A stretch of DNA of 64,000 nt from the NCBI RefSeq assembly GCF_043226085.1, contig NZ_CP171225.1:434001-498000 (forward strand), written 5' to 3'. This DNA is from Amaricoccus sp003258405 (GTDB taxonomy: Bacteria; Pseudomonadota; Alphaproteobacteria; Rhodobacterales; Rhodobacteraceae). The translations under genes and the position numbers were made by a program. Below the pieces are notes generated by a model that was not told the DNA's origin, ran no database searches, and saw nothing but the letters and a program-made list of their open reading frames with translations. Positions 18,299 through 26,934 of the stretch are shown piece after piece. Numbering within the stretch: the stretch's first letter is position 1; every line of letters begins with the position of its first letter.

Positions 18299-19939
18299 TC
18301 AGCTCCGGATCCCCATCTCGGCGCCCTCGGCCTCCGGCACGAGGAAGGCAAAGCCGTTGGGGGCGAGCGTGAGCCGGCCCTCCGCGAGCGTCGCCCCTTC
18401 CGTCGGGGCGCCGGCCGCCAGCACCGCGCCCTTCGCCGTCACCCGCTCGGTCTGATGGGCGGAGAGGTTGAAGACGCAGGCGATCCGGCCGCCGCCGGAG
18501 CCGCTGCGCTCGAAGGCCAGCACCGGCTCCGTGGTCTCGACGAACCGGAGGTCCCCGTCGTGCAGCTCCGGGCATTGCCGCCGCCAGGCGAGGAACGCGC
18601 GATAGAAGGCGAGCGTCGAGCCCGGCTCCATCTCCTGCTCGGCCACGTTGCGCGCCGCCTGCGCGGGCTTCACCGGCAGCCAGGGCACGACGGTCGAAAA
18701 GCCGTTGCAGGGGTTGCTCGCATCCCAGGGAATCGGTGTCCGGCAGCCATCGCGGCCCTTGTATTCCGGCCAGAAGCGGATGCCCGGCGGATCGGTCAGC
18801 TCCTCGAAGGCCAGATCGGATTCGGTGAGCCCCAGCTCCTCGCCCTGATAGACGCAGACCGAGCCGCGGAAGCTCAGCAGCATCGCCGCCGTGAGCTTGG
18901 CCAGCGCATCGCGGTTGGCCCCGTGCCCCTCCCAGCGGCTGAGATGGCGGATCACATCGTGGTTCGAGAAGCTCCAGCAGGGCCAGCCGTCGGGCGCATG
19001 CTTGAAGAAGGCCTTGATCTTCGTGGCGAAATACTCCGCCGAGAAGAAGTCCTTCAGCATGTCGAAGGAATAGGCCATGTGCAGCCGGTCGCGGCCCTTG
19101 GTGTACTCCGCCATGATCTCCACGGCGCGGTGCCCCTGCTCGCCGACCTCGCCCACCAGCATGCGGTCGTCGTATTCGTCAAGCAGCGCCCGCATCCGGT
19201 TGAGAAAGGCGATGTTCTCGGGCCGGTTCTTCGAGAAGCGGTGATCCTGCATGTCGTAGGGGTTCACCGTTGGGCGAGGATCGTCGCGCTTCTCCGGCGG
19301 GTTCGACCGCAGCTTCGGGTCGTGGAAATAGTAGTTCACCGTATCGAGCCGGAAGCCGTCCACCCCGCGCTCGAGCCAGAAGCGCATGGTCTCGAGCAGC
19401 GCGTCCTGCACCGCCGGATTGTGGAAGTTGAGATCGGGCTGCTCGATCAGGAAGTTGTGCAGGTAATACTGCCGCCGCACCCCGTCCCATTCCCACGCCG
19501 GGCCGCCGAAGACCGAGGGCCAGTTGTTGGGCGGCGTGCCGTCCGGGTTGGGATCGGCCCAGACATACCAGTCCGCCCGCGGATTGCTCCGGCTCGAGCG
19601 GCTCTCGATGAACCACGGATGCTTCTCCGAGGTGTGGCTCAGCACCTGGTCGATGATGACCTTGAGCCCCTGCCGGTGTGCCTCTGCCACCAGCGCGTCG
19701 AAATCCCTGAGCGAGCCGAAGAGCGGCTCGATATCGGTGTAGTTCGACACGTCGTAGCCCATGTCGGCCATGGGCGAGGGAAAGATCGGCGAGAGCCAGA
19801 TCGCATCGGCCCCGAGCTTCGCGACATGCCCGAGCCGGCTGGTGATGCCGGGCAGATCGCCCACCCCGTCGCCGGTGCTGTCCTGAAACGAGCGGGGATA
19901 GATCTGATAGATCACGCAGCCGCGCCACCATTCGCTCAT
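18299..19939 (-). CDS. alpha-glucosidase, glycoside hydrolase family 13
   Basis: A 546-residue cytosolic enzyme hydrolysing maltose- or isomaltose-type glucosides. Conserved GH13 regions are all visible: YQIYPRSFQDSTGDGVGDL near the start, nucleophile Asp in GFRLDTVNY, acid Glu in LVGEVGE and the transition-state Asp in FSNHDVIR. The start at 19939 (MSEWWRGCVIYQIYP) has a ggagga site. Sugar transport genes (aglEFG-like) are not in the window. It is followed immediately by the M32 peptidase gene. Confidence 0.93.
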   Translation of the reverse strand: MSEWWRGCVIYQIYPRSFQDSTGDGVGDLPGITSRLGHVAKLGADAIWLSPIFPSPMADMGYDVSNYTDIEPLFGSLRDFDALVAEAHRQGLKVIIDQVLSHTSEKHPWFIESRSSRSNPRADWYVWADPNPDGTPPNNWPSVFGGPAWEWDGVRRQYYLHNFLIEQPDLNFHNPAVQDALLETMRFWLERGVDGFRLDTVNYYFHDPKLRSNPPEKRDDPRPTVNPYDMQDHRFSKNRPENIAFLNRMRALLDEYDDRMLVGEVGEQGHRAVEIMAEYTKGRDRLHMAYSFDMLKDFFSAEYFATKIKAFFKHAPDGWPCWSFSNHDVIRHLSRWEGHGANRDALAKLTAAMLLSFRGSVCVYQGEELGLTESDLAFEELTDPPGIRFWPEYKGRDGCRTPIPWDASNPCNGFSTVVPWLPVKPAQAARNVAEQEMEPGSTLAFYRAFLAWRRQCPELHDGDLRFVETTEPVLAFERSGSGGGRIACVFNLSAHQTERVTAKGAVLAAGAPTEGATLAEGRLTLAPNGFAFLVPEAEGAEMGIRS

Positions 19940-20242
19940 GAGGAGATCCTCCGGTTGGTCTGCTGGCGGGGGCCGGCGCCCCCGATGACGTCCGGCCTTC
20001 CTAGACAATGCGCAAAGCGAGCGAAAGCGGCCTTCGCAGCCGCGCGCGGAGCCGTGAAGGCCGCAGCACTTCCCGAGGCGCATGAGATAGACTTTGCATC
20101 AAATTGTAATTGAAGCGGTTTTCCGGTCGCCCCGGCGGCCCTCCGGCGCTGTCGCCTTGGTGTGCATGCCTCCCGCGATTGCCTCTTTTCAACGCAGATC
20201 TTTCCCATATACTGCGGAAAGCGGGGGCAGGAGACACAGTAT
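19940..20242. other. divergent gap between the alpha-glucosidase and parA-like genes
   Basis: 303 bases with no gene. It holds both promoters; the only clear structure is the inverted repeat at 20204-20247. Confidence 0.5.
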
Positions 20243-20247
20243 ATGGG
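20204..20247. promoter_or_regulatory. 11-bp inverted repeat overlapping the parA-like start codon
   Basis: cccatatactg (20204-20214) and cagtatatggg (20237-20247) are exact complements, separated by 22 bases, so their centres are 33 bases (about three helical turns) apart. The right arm covers the ATG at 20243 and the ribosome site lies in the spacer. This fits an operator or a translation-masking hairpin. Confidence 0.55.
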
Positions 20248-20863
20248 GCACATCATTACCTTTGCCCAACAGAAGGGCGGCGCAGGCAAGACCACGGTTC
20301 TGGCGCATCTTGCCGTCGAATGGATCCGCGCGGGCAAGTCCGTCGCGCTGATCGATCTCGACGCGCAGCAGTCGCTCTCCCGCTGGGTCGCCCTGCGCGG
20401 CGATTCCAGCCTCACCCGCATCGAGAGCAAGAGCTACCGCGCGTCCTCCGACATGAAGCAGGCGCGCAAGAACCACGATCTCGTGCTGGTCGACTGCCCC
20501 GGCGCCGACACAAGCCTCCTCGACAACGTGCTCCGCGAAACCGACATCGTCATCACCCCCTGCCAGCCCTCGCCGGTCGATGTCTGGGCCAGCCAGACGG
20601 TGATCGACAGCGCGGCCCGCTTCCGCACCCCCTGCCGGATCCTGCTCAACCGCGTGCCGCCGCGCTCGAGCTCGCTCGAGGATGTGCTCGCGACCCTTGG
20701 CGAGGCCCGCACGCTGCTGCTTGAAAGCCGTCTCGGCAACCGCGTCGCCTTCGCCCAGGCCTTCCTCGACGGCCGCACCGCGGGCGAGCTCTCCGGCCGG
20801 TCGGCGGCGGCGCGCGAGACCCGCGCGCTCCAGGCCGAAATCGAGGGCCTTCTCGCCGCGTGA
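20243..20863 (+). CDS. ParA/MinD-family P-loop ATPase (orphan)
   Basis: 206 residues with a deviant Walker A (QKGGAGKTT), Walker A' DLDAQQS and Walker B-like VLVDCPG. This family dimerises on ATP and moves on DNA or membranes to position cargo. No parB partner or parS-like cluster is visible, so it is probably an orphan ParA with a positioning or regulatory role, not the chromosome partition protein. Start at 20243 follows an aggag 11 bases upstream. The next gene, a membrane protein, begins 28 bases after its stop. Confidence 0.85.
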   Translation: MGHIITFAQQKGGAGKTTVLAHLAVEWIRAGKSVALIDLDAQQSLSRWVALRGDSSLTRIESKSYRASSDMKQARKNHDLVLVDCPGADTSLLDNVLRETDIVITPCQPSPVDVWASQTVIDSAARFRTPCRILLNRVPPRSSSLEDVLATLGEARTLLLESRLGNRVAFAQAFLDGRTAGELSGRSAAARETRALQAEIEGLLAA

Positions 20864-20891
20864 GACCCGACTTCCCCAACAGGTGCCGGCA

Positions 20892-22070
20892 ATGACCGGC
20901 GAGGCGCGCCCTGCCGGCCGGCCGCGGGTCGAGATCGGCTGGCTTCTTCTCGGCCCCGGCCTCGGAACCGCGCGGCAGCCGATGATCGCCGCCGCGGAGG
21001 AGGTGATGACGCGGCTCTCCCGCCTCTTTCCCGGCTTCGACTGGCGCCACGAGATCGTCGAGCGCGGGGAGATGCACAAGGAACGCGCGATCGAGCCGGT
21101 CATGCTGCTCGACGAGGCCGAAATCGTGCGGACCCGCCGCCGGCTCGATTACGTCTTCGTGCTCACCACCCAGGATCTCGTGGCCTACACCCGCCCGGCA
21201 ACCCATGCCGTGCTCTCCCACGCCTTCGGCGCCGCGATCATCTCCACCGCGCGCCTTGTCGACGGCAATTTCGATGCGGAGCGGATGTCTGCGCGGATCG
21301 TGGCGCTTGCCATGAACCTCTTCGGGCGGCTCAACGGGCTCGCGCCCGATACCGGCGGCGCCATGGGTCCCTTCGACCGCCCGCGCGATCTCGATACCCT
21401 CTCGGCCGAGGACTATTCCCGCGAGGATACCGAACACCTCTCGGAGGTGCTTGCGGATGTGGCCGATCTCCGCGTCGAGGAGACGGAGGCGGGCCACTCG
21501 GGTGCGCTCGCCTTCTACGCCCGTGCCCTGTGGGTCAACCGCCGGGCGTTGCCGCGCGGCATCCTGCGGATGCGGCCCTGGGAATTTCCCCTGCGGTTCA
21601 ACCGTCTGACCACCGCGGCGGCCTCGGCCCTCGCGGTGCTGATGATGACGGCCGAATCCTGGGACGTGGCGTTGCGGCTTCCGGTCGGCACGGTCGTCGC
21701 AACCTCGCTCGCGGCCCTCATCGCCACCAGCGGCTGGGTCCTGAAATCCCAGCGGCTGCTCGCCCGCCCCGGCGAGCGCGGCCTGATGGAACAGCGCGTG
21801 GTCAGCAACACGAGCGCAGCGGCCGCCGTCGGCATCGGCATGGCCGTGACCTATCTCGCCGTCTTCGGCGCGAGCCTGCTCATGGCGCTGGTCTTCTTCG
21901 GCGATGCCCTGCTCGGGTCCTGGGTGAGCGGCGATTTCACGGAAAACTTCGCCCGGGTCCGCATGGCCGGCTTCTGCGCCGCCCTCTCGCTGGGGATCGG
22001 CGCGCTCGGCGCGTCCTTCGAGCCCTACGGCTATTTCCGCCAGGTCACCTTCATCGACGACGAGCTCTGA
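20892..22070 (+). CDS. membrane protein of unknown function, co-transcribed with ParA-like ATPase
   Basis: 392 residues. The N-terminal 220 residues are soluble (LDYVFVLTTQDLVAYTR and GAAIISTARL stand out); after about residue 230 come roughly four hydrophobic helices (AAASALAVLMM, VVATSLAALIATSGW, GMAVTYLAVFGASLLMALVFFG, FCAALSLGIGALGA). The order VTxxDLV..AFG..IIS.ARL recalls archaemetzincin-type proteases, but no HExxH zinc motif is present. Function not assigned; the link to the ATPase is by operon only. Confidence 0.7.
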   Translation: MTGEARPAGRPRVEIGWLLLGPGLGTARQPMIAAAEEVMTRLSRLFPGFDWRHEIVERGEMHKERAIEPVMLLDEAEIVRTRRRLDYVFVLTTQDLVAYTRPATHAVLSHAFGAAIISTARLVDGNFDAERMSARIVALAMNLFGRLNGLAPDTGGAMGPFDRPRDLDTLSAEDYSREDTEHLSEVLADVADLRVEETEAGHSGALAFYARALWVNRRALPRGILRMRPWEFPLRFNRLTTAAASALAVLMMTAESWDVALRLPVGTVVATSLAALIATSGWVLKSQRLLARPGERGLMEQRVVSNTSAAAAVGIGMAVTYLAVFGASLLMALVFFGDALLGSWVSGDFTENFARVRMAGFCAALSLGIGALGASFEPYGYFRQVTFIDDEL

Positions 22071-22205
22071 GAAGCCACCTTCGCGCTCCGCCCGCCATTA
22101 AGGAAGTGTCAACCCTTGCATGGACATCGGGCGGCCTCCCGACAAAACTGACAATTAGTGGCGATTTGTTCAGATCGCGTCGGCGCTGTGCGGGGGGCGG
22201 GCAGC

Positions 22206-22511
22206 ATGACAGATGACATCTATATCTTTCTGGCCGAAGCGGTGGCTGGATCGTCGGGCAGCTACCGGCCGGGGGCACGCCATGCGCTGATCCTCTACGT
22301 CACGGCCGCTTCAACGGAGACGGCCCATGAGAAAGCGGTGGACGAGACGACGCGGGCCGGCTGGCAGCATGCACGCATAATCCGGGGCGGCGCCGTCGTG
22401 CGCACCCTCGACGAGGAGCGCCACCCGGTCATGCAGGAGGCGATGGAAGGCGCGCGGCGCACCGGCGCGGCGATGGTCGTCTACACCGAGGAGATCCGGC
22501 ACGACGCATGA
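22206..22511 (+). CDS. small hypothetical protein
   Basis: 101 residues, cytoplasmic, preceded by a ggggggcggg stretch that can serve as ribosome site. Blocks IYIFLAEA, LILYVTAAS and IIRGGAVVRTLDEERHPVMQEA suggest a small alpha/beta fold. The last block recurs in the next ORF, showing that the two are related. No family recognised. Confidence 0.6.
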   Translation: MTDDIYIFLAEAVAGSSGSYRPGARHALILYVTAASTETAHEKAVDETTRAGWQHARIIRGGAVVRTLDEERHPVMQEAMEGARRTGAAMVVYTEEIRHDA

Positions 22512-22737
22512 GCCGCTCGGCGTCCCCTTGCGCATGGCTGTGTCGAAGGGGTTTCCGGGTATTGCCGTCACTGCGACTGTTCTTGAGGGTCAGGCAACAC
22601 CGGCAGTGTCAGGGCGCTTGCAAACAGAGTTCCGTGCACCTCGTCCGTCGCTCCGTAAGGGCATGAGGTGGACAGGAGAAAATTGAAAATCTGAATTTGA
22701 ACATTCGCGCCCCCTTTTTTCGAAATCTATTTTACTA

Positions 22738-23079
22738 TTGACGGCCGCTTGGGTGAATGCGCGACAACAGGAAAATCCTGATGGGGATGGGGTCGTTTCC
22801 GAATTACATGTTCCGTTCTTCGGCAGAACGCAGACGAATTATCCCTCTCTGATCGCCGTGGTGGCCGGAGCCGCGCTGGTCTGGTCTGTGCAATCGCGCA
22901 TCGAATGGGACCATGTGGTCATCGCTTTTGCGGCTGAGGCAGGCCCAGCCTGTTTCCTCCCTTCCGCTTTCAGCTCGAGATTGCCCGGCATCATCCGTGG
23001 CGTCGCCGTGGTGCGCGATCTTGAGGAAGAGTGCCTCCCGGCCATGCAGGAGGCGAAGGCGCAGCGGCCTGCCGCCTGA
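22738..23079 (+). CDS. hypothetical ORF, diverged relative of the 22206-22511 protein
   Basis: Up to 113 residues. Its C-terminus (GIIRGVAVVRDLEEECLPAMQEAKAQ) clearly matches IIRGGAVVRTLDEERHPVMQEAMEG of the preceding gene; the middle (ALVWSV / ALILYV) is weakly similar. The only available starts are TTG or GTG without a ribosome site, and the A+T-rich upstream region is unlike neighbouring genes. It may be a decaying duplicate rather than a working gene. Confidence 0.4.
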   Translation: MTAAWVNARQQENPDGDGVVSELHVPFFGRTQTNYPSLIAVVAGAALVWSVQSRIEWDHVVIAFAAEAGPACFLPSAFSSRLPGIIRGVAVVRDLEEECLPAMQEAKAQRPAA

Positions 23080-23264
23080 ACGGGCGGGCCGCGACTGTCC
23101 GTTTTCTGTCCGATTCCCCCGTCCGCCCGGCCCGATACCCTTGCGGTATGCCACGATATGCCGCGCGCCCCTTGACTTGCCCCCGGCCATCCCGGATGCA
23201 CAGGGGGATGAGAGCGCGCTTCGAGAGAAGCCCCAAGACCAGAAACCAGCCGGGGGAAATCCGA

Positions 23265-23969
23265 ATGCAGAAAGTCTACGAGTCCGCCGAGGCCGCCCTT
23301 GACGGCCTGCTTTTCGACGGCATGTTCATCGCGGCGGGCGGCTTCGGCCTCTGCGGCATTCCCGAACTGCTGATCGACGCCATCGTTGCGGCGGGCACCA
23401 AGGACATCACCATCGCGTCCAACAATTGCGGCGTCGATGATTTCGGCCTCGGCAAGCTGCTGCAGACCCGCCAGATCAAGAAGATGATCTCGTCCTACGT
23501 CGGCGAGAACGCCGAGTTCATGCGCCAGTATCTCTCCGGCGAGCTCGAGCTCGAATTCAACCCGCAGGGCACGCTCGCCGAGCGCATGCGCGCCGGCGGC
23601 GCCGGCATCCCCGGCTTCTACACCCGGACGGGCGTCGGCACGGTGATCGCCGAGGGCAAGGAGCACAAGGAGTTCGACGGCGAGACCTACATCCTCGAGC
23701 GCGGCATTGTCGCCGATCTCTCGATCGTGAAGGCGTGGAAGGCCGACGACACCGGCAACCTCGTCTTCCGCAAGACCGCCCGCAACTTCAACCCGCCCGC
23801 AGCCACCTGCGGCAAGTTCTGCGTCGCCGAGGTCGAGGAAATCGTCCCGCGCGGCTCGCTCGACCCCGACACGATCCACCTGCCCGGCATCTACGTCCAC
23901 CGCCTGATCCAGGGCGAGCACGAGAAGCGCATCGAGCAGCGGACCACCCGCAAGCGGGAAACGGCCTGA
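23265..23969 (+). CDS. scoA: 3-oxoacid CoA-transferase subunit A
   Basis: 234 residues of the family I CoA-transferase alpha chain. The signature GGFGLCGIPE is present near residue 25, followed by SNNCGVDDFGLGKLL and GFYTRTGVGTV. With subunit B it moves CoA from succinyl-CoA to acetoacetate or a similar acid, linking ketone body or polyhydroxybutyrate use to the TCA cycle. Start at 23265 has a gggggaa site. Unusually, two unrelated genes separate it from subunit B. Confidence 0.92.
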   Translation: MQKVYESAEAALDGLLFDGMFIAAGGFGLCGIPELLIDAIVAAGTKDITIASNNCGVDDFGLGKLLQTRQIKKMISSYVGENAEFMRQYLSGELELEFNPQGTLAERMRAGGAGIPGFYTRTGVGTVIAEGKEHKEFDGETYILERGIVADLSIVKAWKADDTGNLVFRKTARNFNPPAATCGKFCVAEVEEIVPRGSLDPDTIHLPGIYVHRLIQGEHEKRIEQRTTRKRETA

Positions 23970-24019
23970 TCTCGCCCGGCCATGACGGGGCGCGGAACGG
24001 CGCGGCGCAGGCAGGGTGA

Positions 24020-24037
24020 CAGCCCCTCCGGGGGCTG
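24020..24037 (+). terminator. possible terminator after scoA
   Basis: cagcccc and ggggctg pair around a tccg tetraloop, 50 bases after the scoA stop. No T-run follows. If active it would separate scoA from the GSCFA gene. Confidence 0.4.
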
Positions 24038-24148
24038 CCATAGTGCTCTTCGCCTGCGTGCATCGCCCACGGAGTTTTCTGGCGGTTCACGAGCATTTTC
24101 GCCCCCATTGCGCCCGATGCGGACGCCCAGACGCGAAGGACCCCGCCC

Positions 24149-25270
24149 ATGAAGTCACCCTATTCCGACCTTCCTGCCCGTGCCTACTGGCGCAGCGGCG
24201 TCGGCGAGCGCGCGCCGCTCGATCCGGGCGACCTCTATACCCCCCGCTTTCCCGTCACCCGCGACATGAAGATCACCACCGCCGGCAGCTGCTTCGCCCA
24301 GCATGTCGGGCGGACCCTGCGCGAGGCCGGGCTCGACGTCGTCGATACCGAGAGCCTGCCCGTCGAGATCTCCGACGCCACCGCGCAGCGCTACGGCTAC
24401 CGCCTCTATTCCGCGCGCTATGCCAACATCTACACCGCCCGGCAGCTCGCCCAGCTCCAGGACGAGGCCAACGGCAAGTTCACCCCGGCCCTGCCCGTCT
24501 GGCGCAAGGGGGACCGCTTCGTCGATGCGCAGCGTCCCGGCGTCGAGCCCGAGGGGCTCGAGACCGAAGAGCTCGTCCTCGAGCACCGCAAGCACCACCT
24601 CGCCTGCGTGCGCCGCGCCTTCCGTCAGGCCGACCTCTTCGTCTTCACCTTCGGCCTCACCGAGGCCTGGGTGCATCGCGAGACCGGCACCGTCTACCCG
24701 ACCGCACCGGGCACCATCGGCGGCGAGTTCGACCCCGAGGTGTTCGAGTTCCGCAACTATGACGCGATGGAGGTGCTGAAGGACTTCACCCAGTTCCGCA
24801 AGCAGCTCAAGCGCACCAATCCGGGCGTGAAGTTCCTCGTCACCGTCTCGCCGGTGCCGCTCACCGCCACCGCCTCGGGCAACCATGTCGAGGTCGCGAC
24901 CTGCTACTCGAAAGCGGTGCTGCGCGCGGTCTGCGGCATGCTGGTCGAGCGCTTCGACGATATCGACTACTTCCCCTCCTTCGAGATCATCACCTCGCAG
25001 AACGCCCGTGGCGCCTATTACCTGCCCAACATGCGCAGCGTCTCGCACCAGGGCGTCGGCACGGCCATGGGCCTCTTCAAGTCCGCCCACGGCATCACCG
25101 GAACCGCAGCAACCCCTGCCGCGAAGGTCAAACCCCCGAAGGCCGACGCGGAAGGCGGCAAGGCGAAGGCCGGAGGCAAGGCAAAGGGCCGGCGACGCGG
25201 CGGCGCCGCCGCCGCCGAACCCGATGACGTCGTCTGCGAGGAAGCACTGCTGGAGGCATTCGCGAAATGA
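24149..25270 (+). CDS. GSCFA domain protein
   Basis: 373 residues. The family-naming motif is present as TTAGSCFAQHVG (near residue 45), and VTVSPVPLTAT and NMRSVSHQGV follow in the usual order. GSCFA proteins are predicted SGNH-like hydrolases or transferases of unknown substrate, often near carbohydrate genes. The last 60 residues are a low-complexity Lys/Ala/Gly tail with a KGRRRGG basic patch. The stop overlaps the next ATG by four bases. Its position between the two CoA-transferase subunit genes is unusual. Confidence 0.85.
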   Translation: MKSPYSDLPARAYWRSGVGERAPLDPGDLYTPRFPVTRDMKITTAGSCFAQHVGRTLREAGLDVVDTESLPVEISDATAQRYGYRLYSARYANIYTARQLAQLQDEANGKFTPALPVWRKGDRFVDAQRPGVEPEGLETEELVLEHRKHHLACVRRAFRQADLFVFTFGLTEAWVHRETGTVYPTAPGTIGGEFDPEVFEFRNYDAMEVLKDFTQFRKQLKRTNPGVKFLVTVSPVPLTATASGNHVEVATCYSKAVLRAVCGMLVERFDDIDYFPSFEIITSQNARGAYYLPNMRSVSHQGVGTAMGLFKSAHGITGTAATPAAKVKPPKADAEGGKAKAGGKAKGRRRGGAAAAEPDDVVCEEALLEAFAK

Positions 25271-26079
25271 GCCGGACGATCCTGATTGGCAATTCGCACA
25301 CCGCTGCGCTCAAGGCAGCCTGGGACGATGGCGCAGGGAAGTTTCCCGGCGAGGAAGTGATCTTCTTCGCCGCACCGGGCCTCACCTTCCGCCTGCTTCG
25401 GCTGAGCGGCGATCGCGTCTTCGGCCTCAGCCGCGAAGCGGCGGCGGCGGATGCCGCCTCGCGCGAAACGGTCGAGCGGATCAACGGACGGATGAACATC
25501 GACCTCACGTCCGGCGACGCCGTGGTCTGGGCCGGCTACCAGTGGCCGCAGCACACCATCGCCAAGCTCCTCGCCGGGTTCGACATCGACGGCCTGCGCG
25601 AGGTCGGCGCCGCGCGCAGGCTCTCGCGTCCGGCGTTCGATGCGCTCATCGACGAGCTCGCCGCCGATATCCTGCCCGGTCCGGAATGGCGCGGCTGGCC
25701 CGCCCCGCCGCTCGCCATTGCGCTCAAGCCGCTTCCCTCGGCCCTGATCACCCGCAACCGGCCGAAAAGCCCCTGGGCCACGCTTGCCAAGCAGCCGGAG
25801 GGCACGCCCGAAGCCTTCGCGATCTTCTTCGCGCGCCTTGCGGCAATGCTGGGCGAAATGGGAATCGAGCTCATCACCCCGCCGCAGGCCGCCCTGCTGC
25901 CATCCTGTCTCACGCGCGCGGAGTTTTCGCGCGATTCCCGCAGGCTCCGGCACGACGAGCCCCACCCCGACACCGACTCGACCCACATGAACAGCCAGTA
26001 CGGCACCCTGTGGTTCGAACATTACTTCGCGACCCGCCGCAGCCTGTCCCGGCCGGAGCCGGTCGCACTCTGCTCATGA
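25267..26079 (+). CDS. SGNH-hydrolase-like protein paired with GSCFA
   Basis: 270 residues. GNSH with Ser10 near the N-terminus and DSTH (Asp237, His240) near the C-terminus resemble blocks I and V of the SGNH esterase/acetyltransferase fold; intermediate blocks are less clear. No signal peptide, so cytoplasmic. Translation is coupled to the GSCFA gene (ATGA overlap), and scoB starts 30 bases later. The likely activity is removal or transfer of an acyl group, substrate unknown; this is inference from two motifs. Confidence 0.65.
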   Translation: MSRTILIGNSHTAALKAAWDDGAGKFPGEEVIFFAAPGLTFRLLRLSGDRVFGLSREAAAADAASRETVERINGRMNIDLTSGDAVVWAGYQWPQHTIAKLLAGFDIDGLREVGAARRLSRPAFDALIDELAADILPGPEWRGWPAPPLAIALKPLPSALITRNRPKSPWATLAKQPEGTPEAFAIFFARLAAMLGEMGIELITPPQAALLPSCLTRAEFSRDSRRLRHDEPHPDTDSTHMNSQYGTLWFEHYFATRRSLSRPEPVALCS

Positions 26080-26109
26080 AGACCTGAACGACACGGGAGA
26101 ACGCCACCC

Positions 26110-26736
26110 ATGCCCTGGGACCGCAATCAGATGGCCGCGCGCGCCGCGGAAGAACTTGAAGACGGCATGTACGTGAACCTCGGGATCGGCATCCCGACGC
26201 TTGTCGCCAACTATGTCGGCGACAAGGACATCACGCTGCAGTCGGAGAACGGCATGCTGGGCATGGGGCCCTTCCCCTTCGAAGGCGAGGAAGACCCCGA
26301 CCTCATCAACGCCGGCAAGCAGACGATCACCGAGCTTTCCCGCACCGCCTATTTCGACAGCGCCCAGAGCTTCGCGATGATCCGCGGCGGCAAGATCGCC
26401 GCGGCGATCCTGGGCGCGATGGAGGTCGCCGAGAACGGCGATCTTGCCAACTGGATGATCCCGGGCAAGCTCGTGAAGGGCATGGGCGGCGCGATGGATC
26501 TCGTCGCCGGCGTCGGCCGGGTGATCGTGGTGATGGACCACGCCAACAAGAAGGGCGAGTCGAAGGTCCTGAAGGAATGCACCCTGCCGCTCACCGGCAA
26601 GGGCGTCGTCGACCGCATCATCACCAATCTCGGCGTCTTCGATGTCGTCGAGGGCGGCCTTGCGATCGTCGAGCTGGCCGACGGCGTGAGCCGCGAGGAA
26701 GTGCTTTCGCTCACGGACGCGACCGTGGTGAACTGA
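26110..26736 (+). CDS. scoB: 3-oxoacid CoA-transferase subunit B
   Basis: 208 residues of the beta chain. LGIGIPTLVANY, the SENGMLGMGP motif with the catalytic glutamate that carries the CoA thioester, and KGMGGAMDLVAG are all intact. Pairs with ScoA encoded about 2.1 kb upstream on the same strand. A gggaga lies upstream of the ATG. The enzyme should be functional despite the split gene order. Confidence 0.93.
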   Translation: MPWDRNQMAARAAEELEDGMYVNLGIGIPTLVANYVGDKDITLQSENGMLGMGPFPFEGEEDPDLINAGKQTITELSRTAYFDSAQSFAMIRGGKIAAAILGAMEVAENGDLANWMIPGKLVKGMGGAMDLVAGVGRVIVVMDHANKKGESKVLKECTLPLTGKGVVDRIITNLGVFDVVEGGLAIVELADGVSREEVLSLTDATVVN

Positions 26737-26848
26737 TCCGCCAGCCGCGGATCCTTTGCTCCCGGGGCTGACGCGGCCCGCGCTTGCGCGGCCGTGTCCG
26801 TCCCGCACAGACCGGCGGGATTTCGCCCAGAGTCACTCGACTGTGCTT

Positions 26849-26877
26849 TTGCACATGCCGAAGTGGTATCGTATTGT
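26849..26877 (+). promoter_or_regulatory. predicted sigma-70 type promoter for the LytR_C-like gene
   Basis: TTGCAC (26849-26854) and TATTGT (26872-26877) are 17 bases apart, 57 bases before the ATG at 26935. Confidence 0.4.
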
Positions 26878-26934
26878 TAACCCGGTGCGGAAAATCGGGG
26901 ATGGCGCATCTGCGCCCTTCGGAGGCGGGACAAG

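Noticed and set aside
17480..20113. 877-codon plus-strand open frame opposite the M32 and GH13 genes
   Set aside because: It lies wholly antisense to two well-supported enzymes and has no recognisable domain.
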